From Nocardia amikacinitolerans NBRC 108937 (lineage in GTDB: Bacteria > Actinomycetota > Actinomycetes > Mycobacteriales > Mycobacteriaceae), in NCBI RefSeq assembly GCF_001612615.1, contig NZ_BDAU01000042.1:22511-86510 (forward strand): a stretch of 64,000 nt of DNA, written 5' to 3'. The position numbers and the translations under genes are program-made. Shown here in pieces: positions 42,797 to 51,792 of this stretch (position 1 is its first letter; each line of letters starts with the position of its first letter). Below the pieces are notes generated by a model, which was not told the DNA's origin, made no database searches, and saw only the letters and a program-made list of their open reading frames with translations.

Positions 42797-43975
42797 ATGC
42801 CTGATACAGCCGACTCGCTTCGTCCCACTGAGTTCAGCGAAGCGCTGCAGAAACTACACCGGGACTGCGGGCTGCCCAGCTATAGCAGGATCGTCAAGAT
42901 TGCTGGCGACAACGGCATACCGATCTCTCAGGGGACGATTAGCAGCATGCTCCGGGGCAGGACCGTCCCCCGCGACTTCCACCTCGTTCGCGGGTTCGTG
43001 GTCGGCGCCATGTTGTTCGACAACCCAAGTCGAGACTTGAAGCAACTAGACGACCAAGTGGAAGCGTTCAAAACGATCTGGACCGCGGCAAGGCAATCCC
43101 CCCGACCCGCTTCCACTCCGACCGAGGTCCCGTCGCGCCGACAGGATGCCTGGAAGCCGCCATCGCTTGAGCCGACGATGCACACGCCGCCAAGCGCCGT
43201 AGTGAGTCCTCCACCGACTAACGAGCCCCTCCAGTCACCCGAACGGCGTCGGTCTGCACTCAAGCCCCGACCTCAGCGGAGGGAACTGCTGACCCCGTTT
43301 CAACAAAGCCGACGGAACATGCTGGACGACGCACTACGCGCACAAGATTCAGAAGGCCGAACTTGGAGTGCCGCGAAGCGTGGATGCTATGCGTTCTACG
43401 ACTTCGACGGTCAACCGATCTACGTTGGCGCGACCCACCTGGGTCTGCGTGAGAGGATTCGGCGTCACTTGACCAACCAGCGCACCGACGCTGTCGCAAT
43501 GAACATCCTCGACCCGCTTGAAGTCGCCGAACTTGAACTTTGGCCGCTATGGGAGCTGCAGGACGCCCATGCAAACAACTCGGCAGCGCGTCACCGCCTC
43601 GACGCGACCGAGTACACGGTGTACATCCATGCCCTCGATCGAGTGTCGACCGGAGGGTTACTTAACGAGAAGACCCCAAGGACGACCCAAGTGATCCCAC
43701 TGCCGCCCTCCATTCGGCTGCCCCTTGTGGACGACTGGACGCGAGCTGAGTTCGGAAATCCTGATGCACGTCTCGCGCGACGGGCGGAGAATCTAGCTCG
43801 ACTCGCGGCGCGGGTCTTCGAGCGAGGTCAGGCCAACGACGGCGCTCGGAAAGCGTTGCTTGTCCAGGCGCTCCGCATTACCCGATTGTCTGCGTCTCGG
43901 CTCCTCTACACCCACGGAGAACTTCCCCCCGACCTGAGACTCAGGGATCTTGGACAGCTGCTGGACCTGGTATGA
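42797..43975 (+). CDS. HTH domain fused to GIY-YIG nuclease domain
   Basis: This 392-residue protein starts at ATG 42797 with AAAGGG; the longer frame to 42734 would run through the operator repeats. An XRE-type HTH occupies about 10-75. A Pro-rich linker (about 100-175) follows, then a GIY-YIG nuclease-like domain (about 195-290: CYAFYDFDGQPIYVGA, then RERIRRHL). The C-terminal helical part is shared with the protein at 44710. Such fusions can act as self-regulated nucleases or as controller proteins for restriction. It overlaps the next ORF by ATGA. Confidence 0.8.
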   Translation: MPDTADSLRPTEFSEALQKLHRDCGLPSYSRIVKIAGDNGIPISQGTISSMLRGRTVPRDFHLVRGFVVGAMLFDNPSRDLKQLDDQVEAFKTIWTAARQSPRPASTPTEVPSRRQDAWKPPSLEPTMHTPPSAVVSPPPTNEPLQSPERRRSALKPRPQRRELLTPFQQSRRNMLDDALRAQDSEGRTWSAAKRGCYAFYDFDGQPIYVGATHLGLRERIRRHLTNQRTDAVAMNILDPLEVAELELWPLWELQDAHANNSAARHRLDATEYTVYIHALDRVSTGGLLNEKTPRTTQVIPLPPSIRLPLVDDWTRAEFGNPDARLARRAENLARLAARVFERGQANDGARKALLVQALRITRLSASRLLYTHGELPPDLRLRDLGQLLDLV

Positions 43976-44253
43976 CTACGCCAAAGTGGTCGCTGTTGTC
44001 GCCTCTTCGTCGCTGGTCCCGGCGATCGTCACCGTGGACGCGGATCACTGGCTGGTCCGACCGACCACTCGGCTACTCGATTGATGCGCCTCGCCGCGCG
44101 CAGCCTCCGTGGATGACACGGGACCATGCCGACGACGAATCAGCCCTGCTGTGGTCGAGGCGAACGCGATCATTCGGTCGGCGGCAACGGGAAGATTCGG
44201 ATACCAAACCGGGTCCAAAGCGTAAGGCAAGAAGGAGGAGCGCAGGAGAATGA
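43972..44253 (+). CDS. Basic hypothetical protein between overlapping genes
   Basis: This 93-codon frame begins with ATG 43972 overlapping the previous stop (ATGA), and its stop overlaps the ATG of the next gene (ATGA, 44250-44253). The product is rich in Arg, Ser and Trp and contains KPGPKRKARRRSAGE at the end, suiting a nucleic-acid-binding or disordered protein. The twin 4-base overlaps are the main support. The composition is unusual, so it could still be a spacer. Confidence 0.45.
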   Translation: MTTPKWSLLSPLRRWSRRSSPWTRITGWSDRPLGYSIDAPRRAQPPWMTRDHADDESALLWSRRTRSFGRRQREDSDTKPGPKRKARRRSAGE

Positions 44254-44636
44254 CGGAGCTCACGAACCATCTGACGCAAGTGTATCGGCCGGAACTCGAA
44301 TCCCTGGCGGCACGGCTCGGTGTACAGGGCCAGGTCGACAACACCGGCGGGGGGTGCATGGCCGTTTCGGCGATCGTTGGGCAGGCTCCCGGCACCGACC
44401 ACCCGATGGAACTCGTGGTCACCACGGTCGATGCTGGACTTGCCGAGACACGCGCGGAGATCATGCACTGGTACGCATGTCTTTACGATGTCGAGGAAGG
44501 CGGCGAGGCCCTCGCGGATGGCCACGACCTGGCGTCCTTTGACGTCGCCTGCGACCTGGCGCTGCAGAATCTCCGGGAGGGAATCCCAGCCTCTGATGGG
44601 GTGTGCGCCTGTCTCCTCGCACCAGATCGAGATTGA
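44250..44636 (+). CDS. Hypothetical acidic protein
   Basis: This 128-residue protein starts at ATG 44250 with CAGGAG upstream. It is acidic with a possible alpha/beta fold (AVSAIVGQAPGTDHPMELVV, TTVDAGLAETRAEI) and one conserved-looking Cys pair at the end (CACLL). Family unknown. It may be an inhibitor or partner of the HTH-GIY-YIG protein encoded upstream in the same operon; that is inference from position. Confidence 0.6.
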   Translation: MTELTNHLTQVYRPELESLAARLGVQGQVDNTGGGCMAVSAIVGQAPGTDHPMELVVTTVDAGLAETRAEIMHWYACLYDVEEGGEALADGHDLASFDVACDLALQNLREGIPASDGVCACLLAPDRD

Positions 44637-44709
44637 CCATCGCCCGGGCACGAGCTACGTGCGGCTCCTCCCACCTGCGCCGAGCCGCACCGCGCTCCTT
44701 TGTTAGCCG

Positions 44710-45552
44710 CTACTCGTCGTACGTCTCATCATCATCGAGCTCCTGCGAAGACTCTCCCGGCTGCGGTTGCCCATCTGTTCCAGCGAACTCGCTAAGAACC
44801 GGGCCGGTCAGCTGGAGGACGTCGATAGCTGACGGGTCCGGTTCCGGCAGGCCCTCGACGTAAGCCAGTCTTTGCGCCGAGAGGTAGGTCAACCGCACAG
44901 CTTGAACAACCAGCGCTCGCCGAAGCCCGGCCGACACCTCCCCACGTTCGCGCGCTACGGCTGCGAGCCTGGCTATCGCTTCCGCGCGACGGGCGATCCG
45001 GATGTCAGGGTGCTCTCGTTCGTGACGGACCTGGTCGGAAATAAGGGGACCTCGAAGAGGTACCGGCAGTTCGCACCGCGGCGACACTGGAGGGATCTTC
45101 TCGTTCAGGATCGCCTTGTACCGCGAGTTTTTGATGGCATCGAGATATGCCGTGTACTCGCACTGGTTGAGATGGGACTGAGCCTGCTGGAACGCTTCCT
45201 TGTCCTTCTTCGTGACGCCCTCGTACTCCCACAACGGCCAGATCGCGACCTCGGCCACTTCGAAGATGTCGAGGATGCGCATCGCAACCGCGTCGGTTCT
45301 CTGGTTGGTCAAGTGCCGCTGGATCCGTACGCGCAGTTGCTCGTTGGTCTGTCCCACGTAGATGGGCTCGCCGTCATAGTCGTAGAAGGCATAGACCCCC
45401 CACTTTGCCGACGCCACTACCCGGCCATTGGAGTCCTTCTCGCTCAAGAACTTCTTGAGTAGAGCGCGAAAGTCCCGCACGTCGCCTGCGGGCAATTCGC
45501 GCTTCGGCGCCTTCTTCGTGGCATTGAATGACGTTTTTCCATGACTGGACAT
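44710..45552 (-). CDS. GIY-YIG nuclease-family protein
   Basis: This 280-residue protein has the GIY-YIG core at about 52-82 (GVYAFYDYDGEPIYVGQT, then RIQRHLTNQ) and a long helical C-terminal part. It resembles the C-terminal two thirds of the protein at 42797; both carry TNQRTDAVAM, EVAE and WPLWE, so one arose from the other. Such enzymes include Eco29kI-like restriction nucleases. It lies downstream of vsr on the same strand and could belong to the restriction locus. Whether it cleaves unmethylated DNA is not shown. Confidence 0.82.
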   Translation of the reverse strand: MSSHGKTSFNATKKAPKRELPAGDVRDFRALLKKFLSEKDSNGRVVASAKWGVYAFYDYDGEPIYVGQTNEQLRVRIQRHLTNQRTDAVAMRILDIFEVAEVAIWPLWEYEGVTKKDKEAFQQAQSHLNQCEYTAYLDAIKNSRYKAILNEKIPPVSPRCELPVPLRGPLISDQVRHEREHPDIRIARRAEAIARLAAVARERGEVSAGLRRALVVQAVRLTYLSAQRLAYVEGLPEPDPSAIDVLQLTGPVLSEFAGTDGQPQPGESSQELDDDETYDE

Positions 45553-45772
45553 AGGATCCTCGCACCCCCGGTGGTGTGGCTCGAACCTCCGCGCGACGGC
45601 AATGACTCACGCACAGACGATCTTTCGGCGACTGACCGGGTGAACAGTACTCTGCTCGGCCGACACGGCCGCCGCAAGACCAGCCTCTGTTGCTCTCTCG
45701 TTGACACCACCACCATCACGAACCGGAGCCCGAGTTTGGGCTCCAAGAGGCGCGGCGCGCATCTGATCGGCA

Positions 45773-46204
45773 TCAAGCTCGCCGCTTGCGGACATAGGGC
45801 GGGCTGGTCCTGATGCTGGAGACCAAGCGGTCCAGCGTCTCCTTGTTGCGGATCTGGCATTCCCAGACCACAAGAACCTTCCAGTCGTCGGCTTCGAGTT
45901 GCTCGCGGCGGCGAGCGTCGCGAGCAATATTGCCGTCGAGTTTGCGGGTCCAGTAGTCGAGGTTCGACGCTGGCCGGGCGGCGGCCCCGCACCCCGGGTG
46001 CTGATGCCAGAAACAGCCATGGACGAATAGGGCGATCCGGCGGCTAGGGAACACCAGATCCGGCTTGCCAGGCAGTTGCGCTTCGTGCAGGCGGTACCGC
46101 AGACCGGCAGCGTGCAGGTACCGGCGCACCGCCATTTCCGGAGCGGTGTCGCGTGAACGAACCGCACGCATCGTCCGACTGCGCTGCTCGGGCGTTTCCT
46201 TCAT
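45773..46204 (-). CDS. vsr: Very short patch repair endonuclease
   Basis: This 143-residue protein nicks T-G mismatches that arise when 5-methylcytosine deaminates, protecting sites methylated by its partner methylase. It has SRTMRAVRSRDTAPE at the N-terminus, the catalytic Asp49 in LPGKPDLVFP, the zinc/catalytic CFWHQHPGC at 64-72 and WKVLVVWECQIR near 108-119. It lies 8 bases after the DUF4928 gene and is part of the restriction-modification operon. Length and motifs match the family. Confidence 0.93.
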   Translation of the reverse strand: MKETPEQRSRTMRAVRSRDTAPEMAVRRYLHAAGLRYRLHEAQLPGKPDLVFPSRRIALFVHGCFWHQHPGCGAAARPASNLDYWTRKLDGNIARDARRREQLEADDWKVLVVWECQIRNKETLDRLVSSIRTSPPYVRKRRA

Positions 46205-46212
46205 AGGTTTCG

Positions 46213-47169
46213 CTAGCTCGACTTGCGCTTCTTGATCGCGATCAGCATCGCTGGATCGGTCTCGACCTCCTCGATGATCTCGTTGTATCGCTTCACGAGA
46301 TCGCTGATGGCAACCCGACGACCGCTATCGGCAAAACTGCCGAGCTCGTAGAGGTTGAGGGCGATGAACTGCTCAGCCTCGAACACGTCGATGCGGTCGG
46401 CCAGCCCCTTGGTGAACGCCAAGCCCTCAGCGAGGGACACCCCCTGCTTCGACGTAGTCGTCACGATGATCGGCCGCATCCCGTCGTTGAGGTTCTCCCG
46501 ACAACGCTCGATGAGGTTCTCGCTGGGCGCTGTCGTGACGTGGATGGCGGTGTCTTCAATGACGAAGTCGCCAGCCCGTCCGGAGTGCTCATCAGCAGTC
46601 GAGTGGTTGTGGTGCTTGATAGCCACCTTGCCGTTCATGGCGTAATCCAGCTTCGCGCCGATCAGATGCTGCAGAACCGCGCCCGCGTATCGCATGCCCG
46701 GGGCTTGCGCGTCGCGTTGTTCGGCTTGCGAAATGATGTCGCGAACGACTGCGCGCAGACTCTGAGACGTGTCGAGCTGCAGCGTCATCGGGCGGGCCGC
46801 GAGTTTCTCTCGCACTCGCTCGATCCAGAACGACTCCGCCAGGTCGAGATCCACCGGACCCGACTCATGCATCGCATTGAGGAAGCCCACGTACGCGTGC
46901 ATCTGCTTCGGCGTTGCACGGTTGCTGCGGCCAGCCATCTTCGACAATGTCCGGTCGATCCCGTTGCGCCTCAGCACCGAATTCAGCACGGTCGGCCCTA
47001 GCCCGGAGACCTGACCGCCGCCCGGCGTCAGCAGTGTGGCCGGTTCGATCGGCAGCCCATCCCGAGCGCGCTCGGTCACGAGAATGCCGACCGCAAGCGC
47101 CCCTCTCGTCGTGAACCGGTTCTTGATGACGAAATTCTGCAGGGCGGATGTCAGGCGATCGACTGTCAC
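46213..47169 (-). CDS. DUF4928 family protein, putative restriction endonuclease
   Basis: This 318-residue protein resembles DUF4928, a family found next to Dcm methylases. A PD-(D/E)xK-like stretch, RAGDFVIEDTAIHVTTAPSE (about 197-216), then a strand and IIVTTTSKQG offers the Asp and Glu of a metal-binding nuclease centre. It overlaps the methylase stop by GTGA (GTG 47169), so the two are made together. The natural reading is a type II restriction endonuclease. Cleavage has not been shown for the family as far as I know. Confidence 0.82.
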   Translation of the reverse strand: MTVDRLTSALQNFVIKNRFTTRGALAVGILVTERARDGLPIEPATLLTPGGGQVSGLGPTVLNSVLRRNGIDRTLSKMAGRSNRATPKQMHAYVGFLNAMHESGPVDLDLAESFWIERVREKLAARPMTLQLDTSQSLRAVVRDIISQAEQRDAQAPGMRYAGAVLQHLIGAKLDYAMNGKVAIKHHNHSTADEHSGRAGDFVIEDTAIHVTTAPSENLIERCRENLNDGMRPIIVTTTSKQGVSLAEGLAFTKGLADRIDVFEAEQFIALNLYELGSFADSGRRVAISDLVKRYNEIIEEVETDPAMLIAIKKRKSS

Positions 47170-48419
47170 GCAGTCAGTTTTGCAGGAGGCTCCGACACGG
47201 CAGTGGCCAGCTCATCCGCCAACACAGGTTCGAGGATGTTCTTGGCTAGGAAGTCCACCACGTACACGACCACGCCGTCGCCAGCAAGGTGGTACACATC
47301 GTTGTAACTCCCCGGCCGCTTGTAGTTGTCCTCCAGACCCATCAACCGGATGACCTCCAGTGGCGACAGGAGGCGCGATCGAACCTCGCCGCCCTCGACA
47401 ATCAAGATCGTCTGGCGGCTACTGCCGCCCGTTGGGGTTCGCAAGCAGCCAGCGATGTCGTCGAACCGGACCTCGGCGCGCTGTTCGTTCTTGCGCTTCT
47501 TCTTCCCGTTCACCACGATCCAGTCACCTTCGGGGCGCATCCGCTTGTACACGGTCCCGACCCGACGACCACCCTTCTTGGTGGCCAGAAGCTGCTCATC
47601 AACCTTCTTCCGATTGGCCTCGTTCATCAGGTCGAGGATCGCGTCGGTTTCCTTCTTGGAGTGCCAATCAACGCCTGCCGGATTGCTCACCTCTTCGACG
47701 AGCTTCTCAAGCGTTTCGAACCTCACCCGCTTCGCTGGCGGCTCGGGCAGGTTCCACCAGATCCACTTGTCTGCTGCTGCTGCGACCCGCTCGGTGAGCC
47801 TCCCATGCGCTGCTCTCAGCGTGGACGGATGCCATCGGTCCGACGGCTCGTCTGCAATCAGATGAGCAGGGATCTGAACTGAATCATGGACAGCGATGAT
47901 GAACAGCCGCGGTCGCGACTGCGGAACCCAGTGAACAGCGTCGACCACGACGGCTCCGAATCGGTAGTGCTCCTTGGCGAGAACCTTCCCGAGCTCGACG
48001 AAGTCCCGTCCGTCGCTCTTGCGCGTGACCTCGTCCTTCTGGCCCGCAGTGAGAGCGCCGACGACATTCTCTAGCACGACCAGCTTTGGTGCACGTTGCT
48101 CGGCGTTCAACGCCTTCACTAGCTTCCAGAACGGATGGAACGTGCCTGACCGAGCGCCGCTCAAACCCGCTCCCGCACCCGCCAACGAGAGATCCTGGCA
48201 GGGGAACGACGCCCATGCCAGGTCAGCACGCCCTGGCGGCAGATCGGCTATGGACAGGCTGGCGACATCGCCGACGTTCAGATGATCGCCGCCCCAGTTG
48301 GCCGTGTAACTAGCCGCCTTCTTGGCGTCGATATCGTTGGCGAACACGCACTCCCAGCCATCGCCCAGACCCGCATGCGCCATTCCGCCGCCAGCGAAGA
48401 ACTCGTAGAAGCTCGGCAT
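47166..48419 (-). CDS. C5-cytosine DNA methyltransferase (Dcm type)
   Basis: This 417-residue enzyme methylates cytosine at C5 in a specific DNA sequence. Motif I FFAGGGM is at 7-13, the catalytic loop SFPCQDLSLAG holds Cys74, LVVLENV is motif VI and QSRPRLFIIA is motif VIII. The variable region that determines sequence specificity lies between about 190 and 300, and RTPTGGSSRQT is in the C-terminal lobe. It is first in the operon with the DUF4928 and vsr genes. The recognition sequence cannot be read from the protein. Confidence 0.95.
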   Translation of the reverse strand: MPSFYEFFAGGGMAHAGLGDGWECVFANDIDAKKAASYTANWGGDHLNVGDVASLSIADLPPGRADLAWASFPCQDLSLAGAGAGLSGARSGTFHPFWKLVKALNAEQRAPKLVVLENVVGALTAGQKDEVTRKSDGRDFVELGKVLAKEHYRFGAVVVDAVHWVPQSRPRLFIIAVHDSVQIPAHLIADEPSDRWHPSTLRAAHGRLTERVAAAADKWIWWNLPEPPAKRVRFETLEKLVEEVSNPAGVDWHSKKETDAILDLMNEANRKKVDEQLLATKKGGRRVGTVYKRMRPEGDWIVVNGKKKRKNEQRAEVRFDDIAGCLRTPTGGSSRQTILIVEGGEVRSRLLSPLEVIRLMGLEDNYKRPGSYNDVYHLAGDGVVVYVVDFLAKNILEPVLADELATAVSEPPAKLTA

Positions 48420-49318
48420 CTAATCCCTCTTATCTCGCTGCACCGGTTCGGCACCACCCACACACTGCAACCACCGCAGGCGACTGGACGTCCGCGCGAT
48501 CACTACCTCGCCGCACAGCTCCGCAACCCTCCCGCAATGGTCTCCTCCGTCGAATTACAACCATGGAATTATCCACCAGATTCCGGGTCACACCGTACCG
48601 TGGCGCGGCGACATCCAGTTATCAACGGGCCGAAATGACTGCAGATGACTCCTGTGCTCGCTCAGAGCCGCCGGGACGGCGCGCACCAACTCAGGATTAT
48701 CTGGACGATCGCTGTTGGGGCCCTCTGCGACGGCGGAACGTAACCGCGCGGATCCAACATCGCCTCGTCCGTGCAGCGGCGCGCGCCGTAGGCACAGCAC
48801 AGGCGGTGGAGTGGGCCAGCAACACTGAGCGATCCGGCGGTCGATATTGCAGTGAGGGTCCAGGGGTACACCGGCAATCAGTCGGCTGGATCCTCAGCAC
48901 CACACGAGAGGCACCGCGGTCAAGTCCTGGGGCGTGGTTTAACCGGGGTGGTCACCGCATGATCCGGGCTTCGGTCAGGCGGTGAGTTCTGCCGGTGCCG
49001 AGTCCTCGAGTTCGTCGGTGGGTGGGAGACGGGGAGCGAGCCAGGACATCGAGGCCGGGGTAGCGGCGGCCCTCGATCCACTCGTCCCTACCTTCTATTG
49101 CGGGTAGCTCGGGCCGGTCGTAGGGTCTTGGCTCCCACAGGGTGTCGGGTATGGCTTCCATTCGTCTGCCGAGGTTGTGGCTCAACACGATTGGCCGCCC
49201 GGCGCCCCTCGACGACTCGGCTGCTGATTGAGAATTGCGAACCGATCGCTGTGTAGGGACTCGACGGCGAGGTCGTCTGTGTGGCAAGGCAAAGCGCGAC
49301 TGACGAGGAGAGATCAAT
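48420..49318. other. Non-coding gap with possible gene remnants before IS110
   Basis: No intact gene is seen in this 899-base stretch between the methylase promoter side and the IS110 element. On the minus strand at 49030-49180, LWEPRPYDRPELPAIEGRDE and then, in another frame, TDELEDSAPAELTA ending at 48977 look like the C-terminus of a lost gene with a frameshift. Otherwise the open frames are unsupported. Confidence 0.4.
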
Positions 49319-50520
49319 TTGGACCGGGCCTGGGTTGGCGTGGACATCGGCAAGGAACACCATCAAGCGGTTGTCATCGACCGAGAGAACAACCAACTCC
49401 TGTCGCGGCGTGTGGCGAACCAGGAGACTGCGCTACTGCAGCTCATCGACGAGGTGACCGGTTCGGCTGAGCGGGTGGACTGGGCCGTCGACATCGTCGG
49501 AGGCGAGTCAGCGCTGCTGCTGACGCTGCTGCACTCCCGCAGACAGTCGGTCTGGTATATCACCGGCTTCCAGGTCAATCGCGCCTCCGGCGGATACCGA
49601 GGCTCGGGGAAGACCGATGCGAAAGATGCTGCGGTCATTGCGGATCAGGCCCGCATGCGGCGGGATCTGACACCAGTGCGAATCGATGACGAGCTGATCG
49701 TGGAGCTGCGCATGCTGGTGGCTCGACGACGCGACCTTGGCGGTGACCGCGTCCGGCTGATCAGCCGGCTGCACCAACAGTTGCTGGCCATCAGCCCAGC
49801 CCTGGAACAGGCATTGGACCTGACCAACCGTGGTCCGCTCATGTTGCTCACCCACTATCAGAGCCCGGAGGCCATCCGCTGCGCCGGAATCGATGAAGTA
49901 CGGCAGTGGCTGCGCTCGCAGAAGGTCCGCAATGCAGCTGCTCTTGCCGGAAAGGCGGTGGAAGCGGCCGCGGCGCAGCAGGTCAGGCTGCCCGGACAGG
50001 TCTTGGCTGCCGAACTCGTAGCGGAGATGGCGGAAGGGGTGGTCAACCTCGACGAGCAGATCAAACACATCAGCAAGCTCATCGAGGAACGATTGCGCCG
50101 CCACCGGACCGCCGGAATCCTGTTGAGCATGCCCGGTATCGGGGCGCTATTGGGTGCAGAGTTCCTCGCCGCCACCGGTGGAGACCTGACCACTTTCGCT
50201 TCGGCTGACAAACTGGCAGGAATGGCTGGTCTGGCACCGATGCCGCGGGACTCGGGGCGAATATCGGGGAATCTGCATCGGCCGCGTCGCTACCACCGCG
50301 GACTGCAAAGGGTCTTCTACCAATCGGCGCTGGTCAGCATTCGTACGACCGCTGAATCCCGTGCGTTCTACGACCGCAAGAGAGCCGAGGGGAAACGCCA
50401 CACCCAGGCCGTGCCGCCCTGGCTCGCCGCCGAGTCAACGTGTTGTGGGCGCTGCTACGCGACGGGCGCCGCTACTCGCCGACCCCTGCCCCTGCCTGTG
50501 CCGTGGCCGTGGCAGCCTGA
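49319..50520 (+). pseudogene. IS110-family transposase, frameshifted near the C-terminus
   Basis: The reading frame starts at TTG 49319 with GAGGAG upstream. Its N-terminal DEDD-type domain has VGVDIGKEHH and the TDAKDA motif near residues 101-106, and the C-terminal part has MPGIGALLGAEFLAATGG and DSGRISGN, typical of IS110/IS1111 enzymes that use a DEDD/Ser pair. At about 50418 the frame shifts by one base (expected CTCGCCCTG, seen CCGCCCTG), and the true end continues in another frame as RVNVLWALLRDGRRY up to TGA 50520. It is probably inactive, or the shift is a sequencing error. Confidence 0.85.
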
Positions 50521-50559
50521 GATATCCGGATCGCCCCGGCCCGTCTTGGGGCTTGACAA

Positions 50560-51405
50560 CTCCATTGAGAACCGTGCTGTTCGGCCAGCACGGCCCCGAC
50601 CAGGCGGACGATCGAGCCGCGGTCGGGGAAGATGCCGACGACGTCGGTGCGGCGGCGAATCTCGGCAACATGGTGCCGATGGCGGCCACCAGCCCGGCGG
50701 GTGCGTTGGAGGTGACCAGTTCGACCCCGCGCAGACCGCGGGCGACCAGGTCGCGGAAGAACGCCAGCCATCCGGCCCCGTCCTCGCCGGAGGTGACTTG
50801 GAGATCGAGGATTTCGCGGTAGCCGTCGGCATTGATGCCGGTGGCGATCAGGGCGTGGACATTGACCACGCGCCCGCTCTCGCAGACCTTCAGCACCAGT
50901 GCGTCCGCGGCGACGAACGTGTAAGGCCCTTGGTCCAGAGGCCGGGTGCCGAACGCTTCGACCTGCGCGTCGAGATCGCGGGCCATCATAGACACTTGCG
51001 ACTTGGAAAGTGTTGTGATGCCAAGTGATTCGACGAGCTTCTCCATCCGGCGGGCTGACGCGCCGAGCGGATAGCAAGTCGCGACCACGCTGGTGAGGGC
51101 GCGTTCGGCCCGCTTGCGTCGTTCGAGCAGCCACCCGGGAAAGTAACTACCCGAACGGAGTTTCGGGATCGCGACATCGATCGCGCCGACACGGGTGTCG
51201 AAGTCACGGTGACGGTAGCCGTTGCGGAAGTTGACCCGCTCTTCGGCGCGTTCGCCGTAGCCGGCGCGCCGCACGCCGTGTCGGCCTCGGCGCTCATCAG
51301 GGTCTGGATGAAGCTCGACAGCAGCCCGCGCAGCAGATCGGGGCTGGCCGTGGCCAGTTGCTCGGACAACACCGTAGTCGGGTCGATACGCTGAATATCG
51401 GTCAT
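50560..51405 (-). pseudogene. IS256-family transposase remnant
   Basis: The N-terminus at 51405 reads MTDIQRIDPTTVLSEQLATA and SFIQTLMSAEADTACGA, then shifts frame to EERVNFRNGYRHRDFDTRVG, KSQVSMMARDLDAQVEAFG and ILDLQVTSGEDGAGWL. The second catalytic Asp region reads LVTSNAPAGL, with Asn where Asp is expected. After AAIGTMLP the sequence jumps to FPDRGSIVRLVGAVLAEQH, which belongs near the natural C-terminus, so a large internal deletion exists. It ends at the IS110 3' border. Confidence 0.82.
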
Positions 51406-51792
51406 CGCGTGGGACTTTTTTTCCTTCAGTGACTTTGGTCGGTCTGTTGAAGGATCACGCGATGACCACCCTCACATCCGGAATTCGGCCTCATCGGCCG
51501 AGCTAAGACCTGCTACACCACTCTGACGGACGCAACCTCGATGAGAAACGAACCAGCTCACACATCATGGAATGCCGGTGGACCAACACCCCAGATGAGA
51601 GTCTTCGCGAGCCCTTCCGCTCTACCCCGACAGATCGACCACCCGCCTGCCAGTGCTGTGTAACCAGCGAATACCTGCGGGCGATAGCCCCAACTGGAGT
51701 GACCGAATCGATGAGCGAGGGTTCAGCTAACGGCTGATTGTCATAGCTGTGGATTAGGGTTTGCGGCAAGTCGGAGCAGTGCGAGGGGTGCA
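51406..51792. other. Non-coding gap between IS256 remnant and the Druantia-like pair
   Basis: These 387 bases include the promoter side of the IS256 remnant and the upstream region of the 1020-residue gene. No gene or clear repeat is seen. GAGGGG just before ATG 51793 is the ribosome site of the downstream gene. Confidence 0.5.

Noticed and set aside
49319..51028. IS110 transposase extending to 569 residues
   Set aside because: After about residue 366 the frame reads noise, while the expected C-terminus lies in another frame and ends at 50520. The rest runs antisense to the IS256 remnant.
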